Shown: positions 39,293-50,530 of the stretch, one piece after another
How the letters are laid out: every line of letters begins with the position of its first letter
Position numbering within the stretch: position 1 is the stretch's first letter
Origin: Bicyclus anynana
Taxonomy: Eukaryota > Arthropoda > Insecta > Lepidoptera > Nymphalidae
Length of the DNA stretch: 64,000 bases
Direction: 5' to 3'
Assembly: GCF_947172395.1 (NCBI RefSeq)
Contig: NC_069097.1
Location: 12,322,142-12,386,141, forward strand
Notes under the pieces: model-generated
Databases searched by the model: none
Seen by the model: the letters and a program-made list of their open reading frames with translations, nothing else
What the model was told of the DNA's origin: nothing
Program-made: the position numbers and the translations under genes

Positions 39293-39668
39293 CTTATATC
39301 TACATCGTTATAACTTGTCATATTTTATAATTACTGTGTGTGTTGTCTACAACCATAATAATTTCCATTTCTCTATTGCTGTATCACAAGTATTATCATT
39401 ATTATTTCTACAACAATCGTATAACAACCGAGTCGTATTATCCAGTGAAAGCAACAGTTCTGCCTATTACACGATAATAAAGCTTTCATAATAACTATTT
39501 TCACCGTCAGAGCGGAGATTCTATTTCGGTTAAGAGTTTGCGCGCTAATTTAACGCTTTTCTGTAAAGCTACGGTCATACTTTCGCGGAAAATACGAATA
39601 AAAAATTCCAAATATAAAGTTAAATGCTCTCAAATAAGTAGTACGGATAAATACCGTTATTTTGCATA

Positions 39669-39845
39669 CGATTAAAGAAATAACAGTGGAATTCATAGAC
39701 GTTGCAGCGACACTCCCAGGGGACCATACATTCGTTATGTGTCTAATTCTCAAACGCATAGATTTTAAATTCGATACTCAGCAGATGAATCCTCTGGGGG
39801 CACTCCCCACAACGTCTATGAATTTCACTGTTATTTCTTTAATCG
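39669..39845. mobile_element. MITE of 177 bp with about 55-bp inverted ends and TA duplication
   Basis: Left arm CGATTAAAGAAATAACAGTG, ATTCATAGACGTT is mirrored at the right with few mismatches. TA stands on both sides (39667-39668 and 39846-39847), consistent with a Tc1/mariner-type target. The two arms differ most at their inner edges (AGCGACACTCCCAGGGGA against GGGGAGTGCCCCCAGAGGA). No open frame. Confidence 0.8.
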
Positions 39846-40026
39846 TAAGAGTATCAGTAATATTTGTTTTAAAGAAAGCTCGTCCGGGGAGGGATTTTCA
39901 GCCTGACAACTATGGTTGAGAACGATATTAAAGGACACGGCAGCATATGGTCATGATCACAGAACAGAAAGTGTTTAAGCTTTGCTTAGTGGTTATGTTC
40001 CTTTTTCTGCGACCCTGTTACAAAAT

Positions 40027-40150
40027 ACTAGCCCCGCCCCGCGGTTTACCCGTGTTATCCCGTTACTATGGGAATACAGGGATAAAATAAAGTCAATTTA
40101 ACACTGCATAGATGTACTCGTAGCATAATTATGGCGAAAGAATTAACTAA
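40027..40150 (-). mobile_element. Helitron, 5'-truncated
   Basis: Plus strand ACTAGCCCCGCCCCGCGGTT, CTATGGGAATACAGGGATAA, ATGGCGAAAGAATTAACTAA. It stops before the 5' terminus. Confidence 0.65.
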
Positions 40151-41046
40151 AAATCACCTTACCTTACCTTCCTTACCTCTACCTTTTTATAAAATTAGAT
40201 TAGATGGTTATCCACTCCATTTCACTTCATATTATATAGACATAACTATTTAAAAAAAAACCACGATCGTTTGTTCACTAAGCCGTTCTCTGTATTTACG
40301 CAGGTGTGTCCCAAGCATAACAGTTCGCTATCTAAAATAGCGCCACCAGATCCGAGTAACGTAAACACGGGGCGTGCAAAGCTTTGATTAACTAAGCGTC
40401 TGATGATTTGAAACCTCATTGAAGAAAACTTGCTCATTGAAGTATTTGCTAAGAATACAAATACCTACTCAAATACTGAGGTCGTTTACTCGTAATGAAC
40501 GTAGGTCTGTTATTGACATAGAAGATTCGAATGAAAAACGGGTACCTATATCAAAGTGTTTTTTTATTGCACACTCGAAAAAAGATGACGTCATGCGTCG
40601 TCCCCTCGCTCTAGGGTTGCCAACTTTTTTTAAAAGAAATAATGTATATGCTGGTCTATGAAGATTATTAAACAGTATTTTAAAAAAACGAACATCTTCT
40701 TTTGAAAAATGCAGCCATTCCATTAGTATTTTCTCATGACGTTGTCATTGACGTTCAATTATCGTCAGTAAACCGACTTTACAGACAAAAAGACAGACAA
40801 AGAAAAAAAAATCGGTTGATTTTTTTTTTCGTATATAAAAAGAGAATGTTTTTAATTCAGTAGTTTGTTTGTAATAATTTTACGCGATGTCATTGTTAAA
40901 GTTCTGCGTTATGTTATTAGCTGCCAAGAATGTCAAGGAAAATAAATATTTTTAAAATATAGCAAATTGGCGAACGCAGATCAATCAATACAAGACTCAC
41001 CAGTTTTTTTATTATAAGCAAACTTTTCTTCTGAATCAATCACATA
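40151..41046. other. No gene recognised
   Basis: AAACCGACTTTACAGAC at 40771 with nearby ATCGGTTGATTTTTTTTT is a short inverted pair, possibly an old repeat. Frames at 40419-40723 on both strands overlap and are not protein-like. Confidence 0.4.
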
Positions 41047-41500
41047 TTATATGAAGGATGTCTACTGCAGGACGGAAGCTTTTTTGGAGGATTGTGCGCT
41101 ATAGCTATAGCATGGTGTGGGTGATGATTCACGATATTATTACGTATTATGAACGTAATAAGGCGACGATTCACGATATTATTACCTACGTATTATGAAC
41201 GTAATAAGGCAACTATCATCCGCACCATGCTACAGCGCACATAGTATTAGTCGCCTGGATCCAGCGACTTCGTGCGACGTGCTTGATGTTGCCAGTCCAT
41301 CTACAATGTGCTTTTAGGTGTAAGGTGTTATCTAGCACCTTGGGACCCCAACGTAGGTTTCAACACCTAGGCTCTTTGATCTATATGCCCCGACTATTGC
41401 CACTTCTAGCTTTGCAACTTAGTTGCAACTTACGTCGGTGACTTTGGTTCTTCTAACAGATTTCCCTCAATTCTGATTGAGATATACTCCATTTCCTGCT
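41047..41500 (-). mobile_element. RTE-type LINE 3' end split by a MITE
   Basis: GGATGTCTACTGCAGGACGG at 41057 and GTCGCCTGGATCCAGCGACT at 41251 onward are neighbouring parts of the RTE 3' end. The latter continues through ACCTTGGGACCCCAACG and ACTTTGGTTCTTCTAACAGA. A MITE lies between them. Strongly diverged. Confidence 0.78.
41094..41240. mobile_element. MITE with duplicated core, inside an RTE fragment
   Basis: Ends GTGCGCTATAGC and GCTACAGCGCAC are inverted, followed inward by ATGGTGTGGGTGATG and its mirror CATCCGCACCAT. The core ATTCACGATATTATTACGTA to GAACGTAATAAGGC occurs twice, at about 41127 and 41169, the second with a 4-base insert. Related to the elements at 5963 and 48249. Confidence 0.78.
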
Positions 41501-42900
41501 AAGTGACTTTGAGCCTTTTTATGGCTCCTATGTTAAGCAATCAAGTAAATCAATTTATTTAATAATAAATTTTATAGCTAATAGTAAACTATTTATTAAT
41601 ATTGATTTGTAGTTGTTTAGAAGATCAAAATATATGAGTGCATTTCGGGATGTTATACCATTTAGGCATTTACCTAACACGTTGTTTATCATCATCTTCA
41701 TCTTGATTATTGCCATACTAGACCAGTTAGCTTTTTAATTTGAAGAGCTTATTATTTATTGGCAACATCGGCTCAGACCGGATGAAATAAGATTACAGGT
41801 TTGGTAATCAGGACGTACGCAATACGATTGACTAAATAGCAGTACAATGTACATTGTACATTGTAGTCAATCATTGCGTCATAATATGTCATCTAAAGCT
41901 CGTTATTGTATAACGGAGTCTTGCGGACTTCCTTGTCAAAGTAAGAAACACATTAGTTTTTGTAAAACTTATTTACAGATTCATTTGTTGGTGAAGAATT
42001 TCCTTGTAATGTCCAATGATTTTAATGTTCTGTGCTTTCAAGATATTCTTGAATTCACAGGCGGAAGGTTCAATTTTATTTATATGTATTGATGTATAGT
42101 TTTTAGTATTTTCTCTATACTTTTTATTATTGTCCTATTAAACGTAATCTTCTTGTGACATAAACGGCCATAATATTATCTTATTTCACGTTAACTTATA
42201 TAAAAGTGAATGTATACTGTTTATTAACAAACAAAAAATAAGGGTATTAGTAATAAATATTCGTAGTAATTTCACCCCTGATAATAATTATAATTACTTA
42301 GCTTGTTTATAATTATTAAAATTTGATTAATAGGCTTGATATATTTGATTATAAGTTGATATATTTTGAATAATAATTTATAAAAAAATAACACATAATT
42401 TAAAATAAATAAGTTATAAAATGACATGCATTTTCTACCCTCATTTTTAATTTGTTTGTTGAAAAAATGCACATCGAGTATGGTTTTAGTAGTTGTTTGA
42501 TATCTCCACTTTAAAGGACTATATCATAAAAGTAGGTATTATGTTTTACATTTTTAACTTGACTAACCGACTGTCAGACAGACAGACAACATTTGGGCCT
42601 TCGGGCCCCATCAGGCGATGCATAAGGAGCCTACGGCACTTACACAATCAGAAAAAAACAAACAACAACGTAATCATTAAAGCTTCCGTTTTTTCCTTTC
42701 TGACATACGGCTAAAAAGGAAATGAATCTTAAGTCATAAACCTTTGCCAATTTTTCCTCTATCACTTCCGTACTGGGTTAATAATAGATTGTCCACTGTT
42801 CATTACAGTGGCCTACATCCAGCGAGTGCGGTGATTAAGGCAAATATTGCTAACGCGGTCAGTGCGAGCCATTAGCGCAAGTTGTTGCGGCACTGCGTTT
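41501..42900. other. No gene recognised; perfect palindrome at 41845
   Basis: GTACAATGTACATTGTAC at 41843-41860 is a perfect 18-bp palindrome. CAGACAGACAGACAAC at 42574 with the following CTTCGGGCCCCATCAGGCGA is probably a transposon relic. An 81-aa frame at 41847-42092 has no recognisable features. Confidence 0.45.
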
Positions 42901-42904
42901 CCTG

Positions 42905-43440
42905 TCCCCAGTGACACTGTGCCGGGATTTGACCAATGCAACTAGCTAAATTGGCAGTGTGGATAGCGATGGGGACTTACTAGATTACTAAATCAGCTAC
43001 AGTAAATAAAAATATTTGTTTAATATTTAATGAAAATTGGAGTACCTACTTAAATGACTCAATTATCACTATTATACGGGTGGATATTTATAGTGACCAA
43101 TATTTAATGTTACCTAAACCAATGATATTTTACACTATGAATATCGTTAGGATCTAACCTGTAGTCCTTAACCGGAGTGTCACACTGTCGTATTGGGCTG
43201 TGACCACTGCTACTGGCTAAATTGGCTCAGTGGTGATATGATAGTGATGGGGATTATGAGGCAATTGAACTACTAGTACACGAAAACAAAAATATATGTG
43301 GAGAATATTTATTATTAAGTATGTCAAAATTACCACCGAGAGTGCCACTCAGCTGGGATAAATTGGTACTCGATTTGACGACTGCTACACACACAACTCA
43401 GCTAATGACGATAGCGAATCGCTATCATCATTAGCTGAGG
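42905..43440. repeat. Diverged tandem block, about three related units
   Basis: The sequence CAGTGACACTGTGCCGG, AACTAGCTAAATTGGC, GATAGCGATGGGGACT recurs as GAGTGTCACACTGTCG, ACTGGCTAAATTGGCT, GATAGTGATGGGGATT, and again partly as GAGAGTGCCACTCAGC and GATAAATTGGTACTCG. Units start near 42918, 43176 and 43340. The last unit ends in a hairpin with 21-bp arms (43397-43417 and 43419-43439, one mismatch). Confidence 0.6.
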
Positions 43441-43479
43441 ACTAGGAGTGGACTGAATCGATGACTAAATTCATCACTA

Positions 43480-43585
43480 ACAGCCTATTTTAACGGCCCA
43501 CTACAGGGCGAGCCTTGCTCCTTAGAGGACACGGAGCTTATGAACTAGGTACCAGGCTGCTCCAATGTTGGCGAGGTTAATGTGA
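43480..43585 (-). repeat. 3' tail fragment of a SINE-like element
   Basis: AACGGCCCACTACAGGGCGAG and CAGGCTGCTCCAATG resemble the sequence at 62850-62925 (GGCCTACTATAATTAG, AAGCTGCTCTAATGCGG). I read it as a shared lepidopteran SINE tail, with low certainty. Confidence 0.4.
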
Positions 43586-44197
43586 TGTTTAAATGTTGTT
43601 TTGTATTTTTAAATAACATGATCAAATGATCATGATAATGACCGAGATCCACGACTTTCCGAGGCACGGGTGTATAAACTTCCTAACTCTGGACTGAGAG
43701 TTTTTACTGAAAATTTCTCAGAAGATGTAGGAAATCGAGAGAAATTCGGCGAAGACCTACGCCAGTCTGACTGGGCCATTAATTAAAGACTGCGCGCAAA
43801 TTACTGCAGTGGCCTATTTTGGTACAAACATTATACCATTCACCTACTTATTGCATGTTTATTTATATTTCATCACAGATTATTACATTTGTCTACGATT
43901 TCATTTTGTACAAGCAGTTAGTCATAAAACTTAAGGCGATGTTTTGCGTAACTTTTCAACTTTCCTTGTTGGATAGGTATTTTCCTTAATCGCCAGGAAT
44001 TTCCTGTCAAGTCATCGTAGGCTCCGAGCAGGGACCGTGTTTACATTGCCCGCATCCTTATCGGTTAATTGTAAGGCGTTTACACTGTACACTGTACTTA
44101 ATAACCATACGACTAACAACGGTGCATCACTTCGAATTCATTAACTTTAATACTGCGTTGAGTATATTTAAGTATTTATAATTTAAAACTACGGTAG

Positions 44198-44397
44198 TCT
44201 ATACTGATATTACAAAAAAGAGAGATTTGATTGTTTGTTTGTTTGCATTGAATAAGGTCCGAAACTACTTAACCGATTTGAAAAATTCTTTCACTGATGG
44301 GAGCTACACTATCCCCTGGTACTAAACCGCTACAAGCTATCTCCACATTTCTACGGGAACGAGAACTACGCGGTTGAATCCGCGTGGCGTCTGCTAG
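44198..44397 (+). mobile_element. Helitron, near full length
   Basis: Starts TCTATACTGATATTACAAAA, then TTTGTTTGTTTGCATTGAAT, CTACTTAACCGATTTGAAAA, CTACGGGAACGAGAACTACG, end CGCGTGGCGTCTGCTAG. Confidence 0.82.
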
Positions 44398-46709
44398 TTT
44401 AAAATAAACGAATAGATAGTAATAAAATAAAATATTAAATGTACAAAAAATACAAGCCATCTAACTGTTGACGCTAAATGGCAAGAAGTATTAATATATG
44501 TAAATGTTTAAATATTTTGTTTTGTCTTCGAGTTCAATCTCATGTTTTTCTGTAGAAAATTTTAAATTTAAATGCATGGATTTCCATATTTATTCTTGTA
44601 CGAGTACAATCAACGTTAACCTTGTTTTATATCTCTTAGTTTGTGTGTATTTACACAAACTTCTAATTTCTTGCCGTCTAAAAATTATGAGTAAATTTAA
44701 ATGAAAATTTCAATGTTTTTATTTTTATAACACTAAAAACATAAAATATTAACTTACTTAATAAGAGACTACGTCTAATTCTAAGTAGGTTGTTTATTAT
44801 GTATGGTCAAAATGGTATCTATGAGATACCATCAATCCAAAATCAGGACAGACATCATGAATCTTTGAATAGTTTAATATTAAAAGTAATAAAGAAGGTT
44901 AGCTAAGCCGTGGTTGTTAAGTACAAAATACATAAAATTTAAAATAAATAATAAGCAATTAAGCAATTTGGAAAGTTATCAAAAATATATATGCACGTAC
45001 AAAAATCCTCATAATTTAAAATAAAGAATTCTGTAACTTTGAACGCTATGCATTACAATACTCACTGTTCCGTTAAACGTGCTTTGAATGTATTGTTTTA
45101 ATTACTTGCATAATTATCTGACTCACGTCAAACTACATTTTTCCTTATTACAACAATAAAACATTTTACTCAGACGCACGCGATAACAAGCCATAAATAC
45201 TAAATATGTGCTTGAAATATCTCTAATAGAACAACTACGAATGTACGTAATTACACAAAACAGGTTTAGATAAACCAAATGTTAGCCATCTCGTCCCACA
45301 GTAAAAGCCATCGTTAAGCAGATGACTGTTAGATAACCTTCTGCTACAATTAAAAATAAACTATATGTTTATTTACATCGAAGCGGTGACCACGTTTCCT
45401 TGCCAAAAACCTTGAAACTGTCATTATTTTCCGCTCTGGTGGAAACAATCGTAAAAAACAATCGCAGTGAAAAACTGATAATGTCGATTTATGCAGGTCT
45501 TTATAGTGTTTTCAAATGAATAAAAAGGCGTTAAAACGTATCGGATTCGCAAAAAACCTTTTAAAATTCAGTCTGGAGAGTTCGTGCAAAACTGAATTCA
45601 ATAGAAAATAATAAAACTCGTTGTAAAACTATTCAATACAATTGACAAGCAGTATTTGTGTGTTACATCGTCATATTCGAAAATAACGTTTTATAGAGCT
45701 GCGAGAGGGAATCTACGCAAACTAAAAAGGATTGATCATCTATTGTAGAGCATTGTTATCTATATTGGACTTTTCCATTAAAATACCGTGTTTTCCAACT
45801 ACAATGAGATGAAAAGAAAATATAAAATTCAGTACTTTAGTTTGAGATTAAAAGAAGATATTAGGACAGTATTTGACATTAAACATTATAAAGCGTACAC
45901 TCCAATGTTTATCATCATACTTCCATTGTCACGCCCACTTCAAATGCCGACAGCGCATTAAGGACAAAACAATATTGATAATTTTAACGTGAATTGATAA
46001 CATATAGTATTCATACCAGATCAACGTTCTAAGAACAGTAATATGATCTATATCTGTATTTTTCCAAGCCCTGGTGTATATTTCCATAGGTATATCATAT
46101 TTGTTTTCTAGATGAAAAAAAAAACATCAAACACAAAACATGTCAGTTTCATACAAAAGTTCACAATACTCCGTGATCAGATAGCAGCGAGCGTTGATAT
46201 CATACCCGTATTTATAAACATCCATTGTTGTTCGAATGTTGTTTCAGTTCTGAATTTTACATCATAACGACAAGTGATTGTTGAAAAATTTTCAATAACA
46301 TAATATTTTGATTTGTTTCTTATTTTATTGTTAATAGGGCAAAAGCCAACTGCGTTAAAATATTAGTTAGATTATACATACTACCTATAATTGGACGACT
46401 GCCGTACAAACAAGTAAACTACCCAATGTCAAATGGAAAATAACATCCATCGCCTATAAAATGACATCAACATAAGATCACATCAACAACACATCATAGG
46501 ATACGCTATAGTAACCAATTCGTGGTTAATGGGCGTCAATGTTATGAAGTCAAGATGAAAGTAATTCATCTACTGTACAGGTCATACTAGAACAACAAAG
46601 TGCATTAATGACAGAAATAAGTGTACTAGTACTTTCCCAGATGAGTTCTGATAATAAAATGAGTTACAAATGTATGATTTATATTTTAGTTAGATTTAAT
46701 GTATTTTGT
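44398..46709. other. About 2.3 kb without a recognised repeat or gene
   Basis: The longest stretch of the window in which I can place no transposon end, SINE box or tandem array. AT-rich throughout, with only short open frames that do not look like protein. If any single-copy host sequence exists in this window, it is most likely here. Confidence 0.5.
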
Positions 46710-47000
46710 ACTAGCGGACGTTCGCGTAAGATTCATTTTTTTATCGCATTATTGCCTTTCTTATGAAACAGGTTTGGAACACATCCATGGGTAGGATGGT
46801 TTCAAAGACGAAAAACAAATCAATTTCAAAAATCCATTCATTATTTACATTATAAAACTGGCAAGACGACCCGTGCTTGCGTAGTTCCCGTGGGGAACGG
46901 GGATAAAATATAGCCAATGTTACTTGCTGAAGATGTACCTAGCTTTTTAATGGTAAAAGGTATTTTTAAAATCGGTCAAGTAGTTTTTTTTAATTTAATG
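46710..47000 (-). mobile_element. Two Helitron fragments, minus orientation
   Basis: ACTAGCGGACGTTCGCGTAA at 46710 is a 3' end. CGTGCTTGCGTAGTTCCCGT, GGAACGGGGATAAAATATAG and TTTTAAAATCGGTCAAGTAG at 46870-46990 are body sequence of a second copy. Confidence 0.62.
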
Positions 47001-47431
47001 ACAACAAACAAACATAAATCTGTGCTTATGTATTTCTCTTCCACAGTGGTTGTCTGGAAGAGATTGCTCTTTAGCGATAAAACCTCCATTTGTACATTAG
47101 TTTCTAAGTCTTATTATTAGTTATTGTTTATTTTTGTTTTAGTATACGATAAAGTATATTTCTTCTTCTTCTTAAAAATCTTATCTCTCAATAATATTAG
47201 TTTAGAAAAACAATAGCATTCCAAAATGCGGCACATTCTTTTATCGTACGGCCCTTACGATCAAGTTAGTACACCTTATAAGCCAACTAGGTTACGCAAC
47301 AGGGCAGTGGCTCTACTTTGTACACTCATACTCTACATAGCCTGCTTGGCCACTGACATACATTCCGTTTTTACGCGAAAACTATTTCCAATGCACATGT
47401 GTTTACTGCTTAGTAACTTATGGTGTAAAAT

Positions 47432-47496
47432 GAATCATTCTGAGAGGAGACTCGAGCTCAGCAGTGAGCCGAATATGGGTTGATAATGATGATTTA
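47432..47496 (+). repeat. SINE family A tail fragment
   Basis: CATTCTGAGAGGAGACTCGA, GCAGTGAGCCGAATATGGGT and ATAATGATGATT are the last 65 bp of the family. Confidence 0.8.
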
Positions 47497-47540
47497 CCTA
47501 GACTTACGAGTTGTCTGACTACAGCCTATGGATTGTAATC

Positions 47541-47716
47541 ACACTAACATTATTAAGGCGAAAGTTTGTGTGTATGTTTATTCCTCCTTTACGCCGCGGC
47601 TACTGAACCGATTTGTATGAATTTGAAATGAAAATAGATTTTACTCTGGATTAACACATGTGCTACTTTCATTCCGGAAAAATCCTAAGCGGACGAAGTC
47701 GCGGGCGTCTGCTACT
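47541..47716 (+). mobile_element. Helitron, long subfamily, short copy
   Basis: ACACTAACATTATTAAGGCG start, GGCTACTGAACCGATTTG, ATTCCGGAAAAATCC, end CGGACGAAGTCGCGGGCGTC. Confidence 0.72.
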
Positions 47717-47732
47717 TTTAAATAAACGAAAT

Positions 47733-47810
47733 ACTAGCAGACATCCCACGTTTCACCAGCATCGTTCCCATACAGGGCTAAAATACAGTCCATGTTACTC
47801 ACTGATAATG
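47733..47810 (-). mobile_element. Helitron 3' fragment
   Basis: ACTAGCAGACATCCCACGTT, TCGTTCCCATACAGGGCTAA, GTTACTCACTGATAATGTAG. It ends in a short TA repeat. Confidence 0.62.
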
Positions 47811-48138
47811 TAGCTTTACATATATATACAATCATCAATCGTAATAACAAACACACATAAATTACGAGGAATTCACATTTGACACCATTTGATAGTGAGA
47901 TTCGTTAACATTGTTTGACGATATCAATCGATCTATCGATCGGTCGCTTTATCTTTAGTCCGCGATTTAAAAAAAAAAAGTAATTAAGGAGATGCATACT
48001 TTTTATTCTGCTGCACTCGTATTCGCGGCGGCGGTATCGCGGTGAAATCGAACGCGGTTCTATCAAAGTGAAATGATTCGACGCGCTCGCTCAAGCGTAA
48101 ATCACTAGGTGATAATGAATTACTAGGGCTGCCTACGA
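47811..48138. other. No gene recognised; CpG-richer patch
   Basis: ATCAATCGATCTATCGATCGGTC at 47926 is a run of ATCGAT words. TCGCGGCGGCGGTATCGCGG at 48024 is one of the few CpG-rich patches of the window. It could be a promoter edge, but no exon follows that I can defend. Confidence 0.35.
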
Positions 48139-48226
48139 TTTTATCCCGTCAAAATACTGGTCATTCCCCAAGAAAATAGTTGATAGTTATAGGGTAGTGA
48201 CCAGTATTTTTATCGCGATATTTTAT
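48139..48226. mobile_element. Short foldback element
   Basis: TTTTATCCCGTCAAAATACTGG with TCATTCCCC is mirrored by AGGGTAGTGACCAGTATTTT with TATCGCGATATTTTAT. Arms are about 30 bp around an AT-rich loop of about 20 bp. Confidence 0.62.
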
Positions 48227-48248
48227 ATTAGTTACTAGTGTTTTTAGA

Positions 48249-48354
48249 TAGCACGGTGGTGACAGTCGCCTGTATGACGACCATAATACGTACTATTATC
48301 GTGAATCACGACTGACTTTCAAGAATGAATCGAACTGTCACCCGCACCATTCTA
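48249..48354. mobile_element. MITE, TAGCATGG family, copy 3
   Basis: TAGCACGGTGGTGACAGTCG at the left mirrors CTGTCACCCGCACCATTCTA at the right. The interior ATAATACGTACTATTATCGT matches the 5963 copy. The flank ATGAAACGAACT is also shared with 5963, so the true element may extend beyond these ends. Confidence 0.7.
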
Positions 48355-49629
48355 AATGAAACGAACTGTAGCACGCCACGTTTGAGTGCTGACCCGAGGC
48401 GTCCTGGCCAATGGGTCATCATTTGTCTATTGGCCTAGCATGTGTTAACGACTTCGCGTAAAGAGAAAGACATTGTTGACTAATAATGACAGAGTTGAAA
48501 TATCTTTCGTGGCATTTGGACGAAAGAGCAACATTTTTGATTGCTGCTATTGGTCGATATTTATCTTTTTCTCATCTCGAATAAGATAAATATGTTGTAA
48601 TGTTTCGATATTGTAATTTTTCGTTGTTATTTTTAACCTATGGCTTCAAAAAGCATCGCTAGACGCTATCCCTCTGTCAAAAGTATATGATCACGATCTA
48701 ACGTGCTTATAAAATCTGCGTCTATACAATCGATGTTTCATTGTGTTAAAATTACACGTGTGTATATTACGATTTAAAGTTATACTTGTGTGTAGTGTAA
48801 GTAATAAACAGGATATATTTATCGGTGCAAATTTTTTTCGATGTGTGAGTTTACCTCGTCCCCCTCAAAATACTACAAACAATTATGTTATTAAATTTGA
48901 GCGCGATACAAGTACAAAGATAATTGGTCTGAGATCAGCGCACTGAACGCTGACAGATGAAACAATATGGCGGACACTTATACTCACACGCGTGGATTTC
49001 TAGATCTAAATCCGCAACATGTATATAAATATCTACTAATTTATGCCATTTGAATGCGGGCACACGTGTATAAAATCAGCACGTGGCCTCGTGAAATAAA
49101 ATGATTCATTGGAGCGTATAAAGACCTAAATGATTTACTAGTAATAACTGATGTATGATCGATGCGATGATTACTATAATAGGTACTATCTACCTTGTAT
49201 CATGCTCTAGTAATCGTGGACTAAAAATCAGTAAATTATCACAGTAACTTATAAAGTAACATCACAAATTATAACTGTTAAATAGGTCTCAAAGACAGTA
49301 AAAAATCACAATAACGACACAATAATAATTGTAGCTTTATAACTCTCATAATATTTTATAGGCGAGAGAACTTTTAAGTGGCAACCCTACTTATTAATAG
49401 AAGTTCATCTAAAAATTGTTACGAATTATTATTTACACTTTCACATCTCGAAGATCTTGTAATATTAGAAGTATGTGCTTCCGTGTAAGTCAAAAACTCT
49501 GTCAGCTTCAAACAAACGAAAGGCTCCTCCTCCTCCCTTAATCAATGATCATTAGTTAGTTAGTCAATGTTGCAGGAGTAAATTCCAAAATCCACTATTC
49601 GCCTTCCCGTCTATTTGAACTCATGGTTA
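48355..49629. other. No gene recognised
   Basis: Around 48960 AACAATATGGCGGACAC is an ATG in reasonable context, but its frame stops after 29 codons. The remainder is AT-rich. Confidence 0.4.
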
Positions 49630-49639
49630 GCTAGTCGAA

Positions 49640-49856
49640 CTGCTGGTGATGAGATCCAGGGTTGGTCTCCCGAATTAGGCCTACTATAAGGGATTTTTCT
49701 CTCCAGAGAAATCCCAATGGCATCCTAGAGTTGGTAATTTGTCCGTGTTAGTACGTCCCCGTGTCTCGGAGAGCACGTAAAGCAGTCGGTGCTGTGCCTG
49801 ATATATTCTAAGAGAGTAAGGAGACCTGTGCATACACACACTTGTGAACTATAATA
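49640..49856 (+). mobile_element. Degraded SINE of another tRNA-headed family
   Basis: TGAGATCCAGGGTTGGTCTCC could be a worn B box. ATTTTTCTCTCCAGAGAAAT, GAGAGCACGTAAAGCAGTCGG, CTGTGCCTGATATATTC and ACACACTTGTGAACTATAAT are in the order of a SINE family I know from Lepidoptera. No duplication seen. Confidence 0.55.
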
Positions 49857-49867
49857 AAAAAAATGGA

Positions 49868-49972
49868 GTAAAAGCACCTGGAGAAACCTGCATTCCTGAC
49901 AATTGTCTGGATTCTCTACGTGTGTGAAGTCTGCCAATCCGCATTTTAGCCATCGTGGTGGACTAGCTCAAT
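49868..49972 (+). repeat. SINE family A related fragment
   Basis: ACCTGGAGAAACCTGCATTC, CTACGTGTGTGAAGTCTGCC, AATCCGCATTTTAGCC, GTGGTGGACTA. Head and tail are absent. Confidence 0.65.
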
Positions 49973-50420
49973 AGTGCAGGTTGTAAATGATTAATGTATC
50001 TGCTGTGTAGGTGGCTATTTTCTACATTAGAATGGCAGTACATGAAATTAGGTTGTCTGGACATAATTATAAATCAGTCAAATAATACATTTATATGCAT
50101 TTAACTTCTAAGGTATTCATTACATTAATATTCAAACTAGTCTAATAATAATACTGTTGATAGCTAGCAATTAAAATCAAACAAATTGAACCACAAAATG
50201 TCGTTAGGTAATTTGCATGTAGAAAATTAATTACATTACGAAAAAAATAGTTCCATTTTCCTGTTAGCATAGCATGTAATGCAATAGAAAATCTAATTAA
50301 AATAATCAGGAAACCGTACTGTTGTAGGAATGGATATGAATTGACAATGTCTTGACTTCAAACTTTAAACATTATAGATGCTTTTCACATAGATGGAGGG
50401 AAAACATTGCATTGATGATG
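49973..50420. other. No gene recognised
   Basis: AT-rich, nothing assignable. Confidence 0.45.
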
Positions 50421-50530
50421 ATGACCTCATCATTATCAACCCATATTCGGCTCACTGCTGAACTCGAGTCTCCTCTCAGAATGAGACTTCACATACGTAG
50501 AGAATTAAGAAAATTCTCAGGTATGCAGGT
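50421..50530 (-). repeat. SINE family A 3' fragment with internal deletion
   Basis: ATCAACCCATATTCGGCTCA and TCCTCTCAGAATGAGA run directly into CTTCACATACGTAGAGAATT. About 50 bp (the GGGGTTAGGCC to GGCAGA part) are missing. Confidence 0.75.

Noticed and set aside
48966..49058. Possible start of a gene at AACAATATGGCGGACAC
   Set aside because: The frame stops after 29 codons and no splice donor in a good context precedes the stop.
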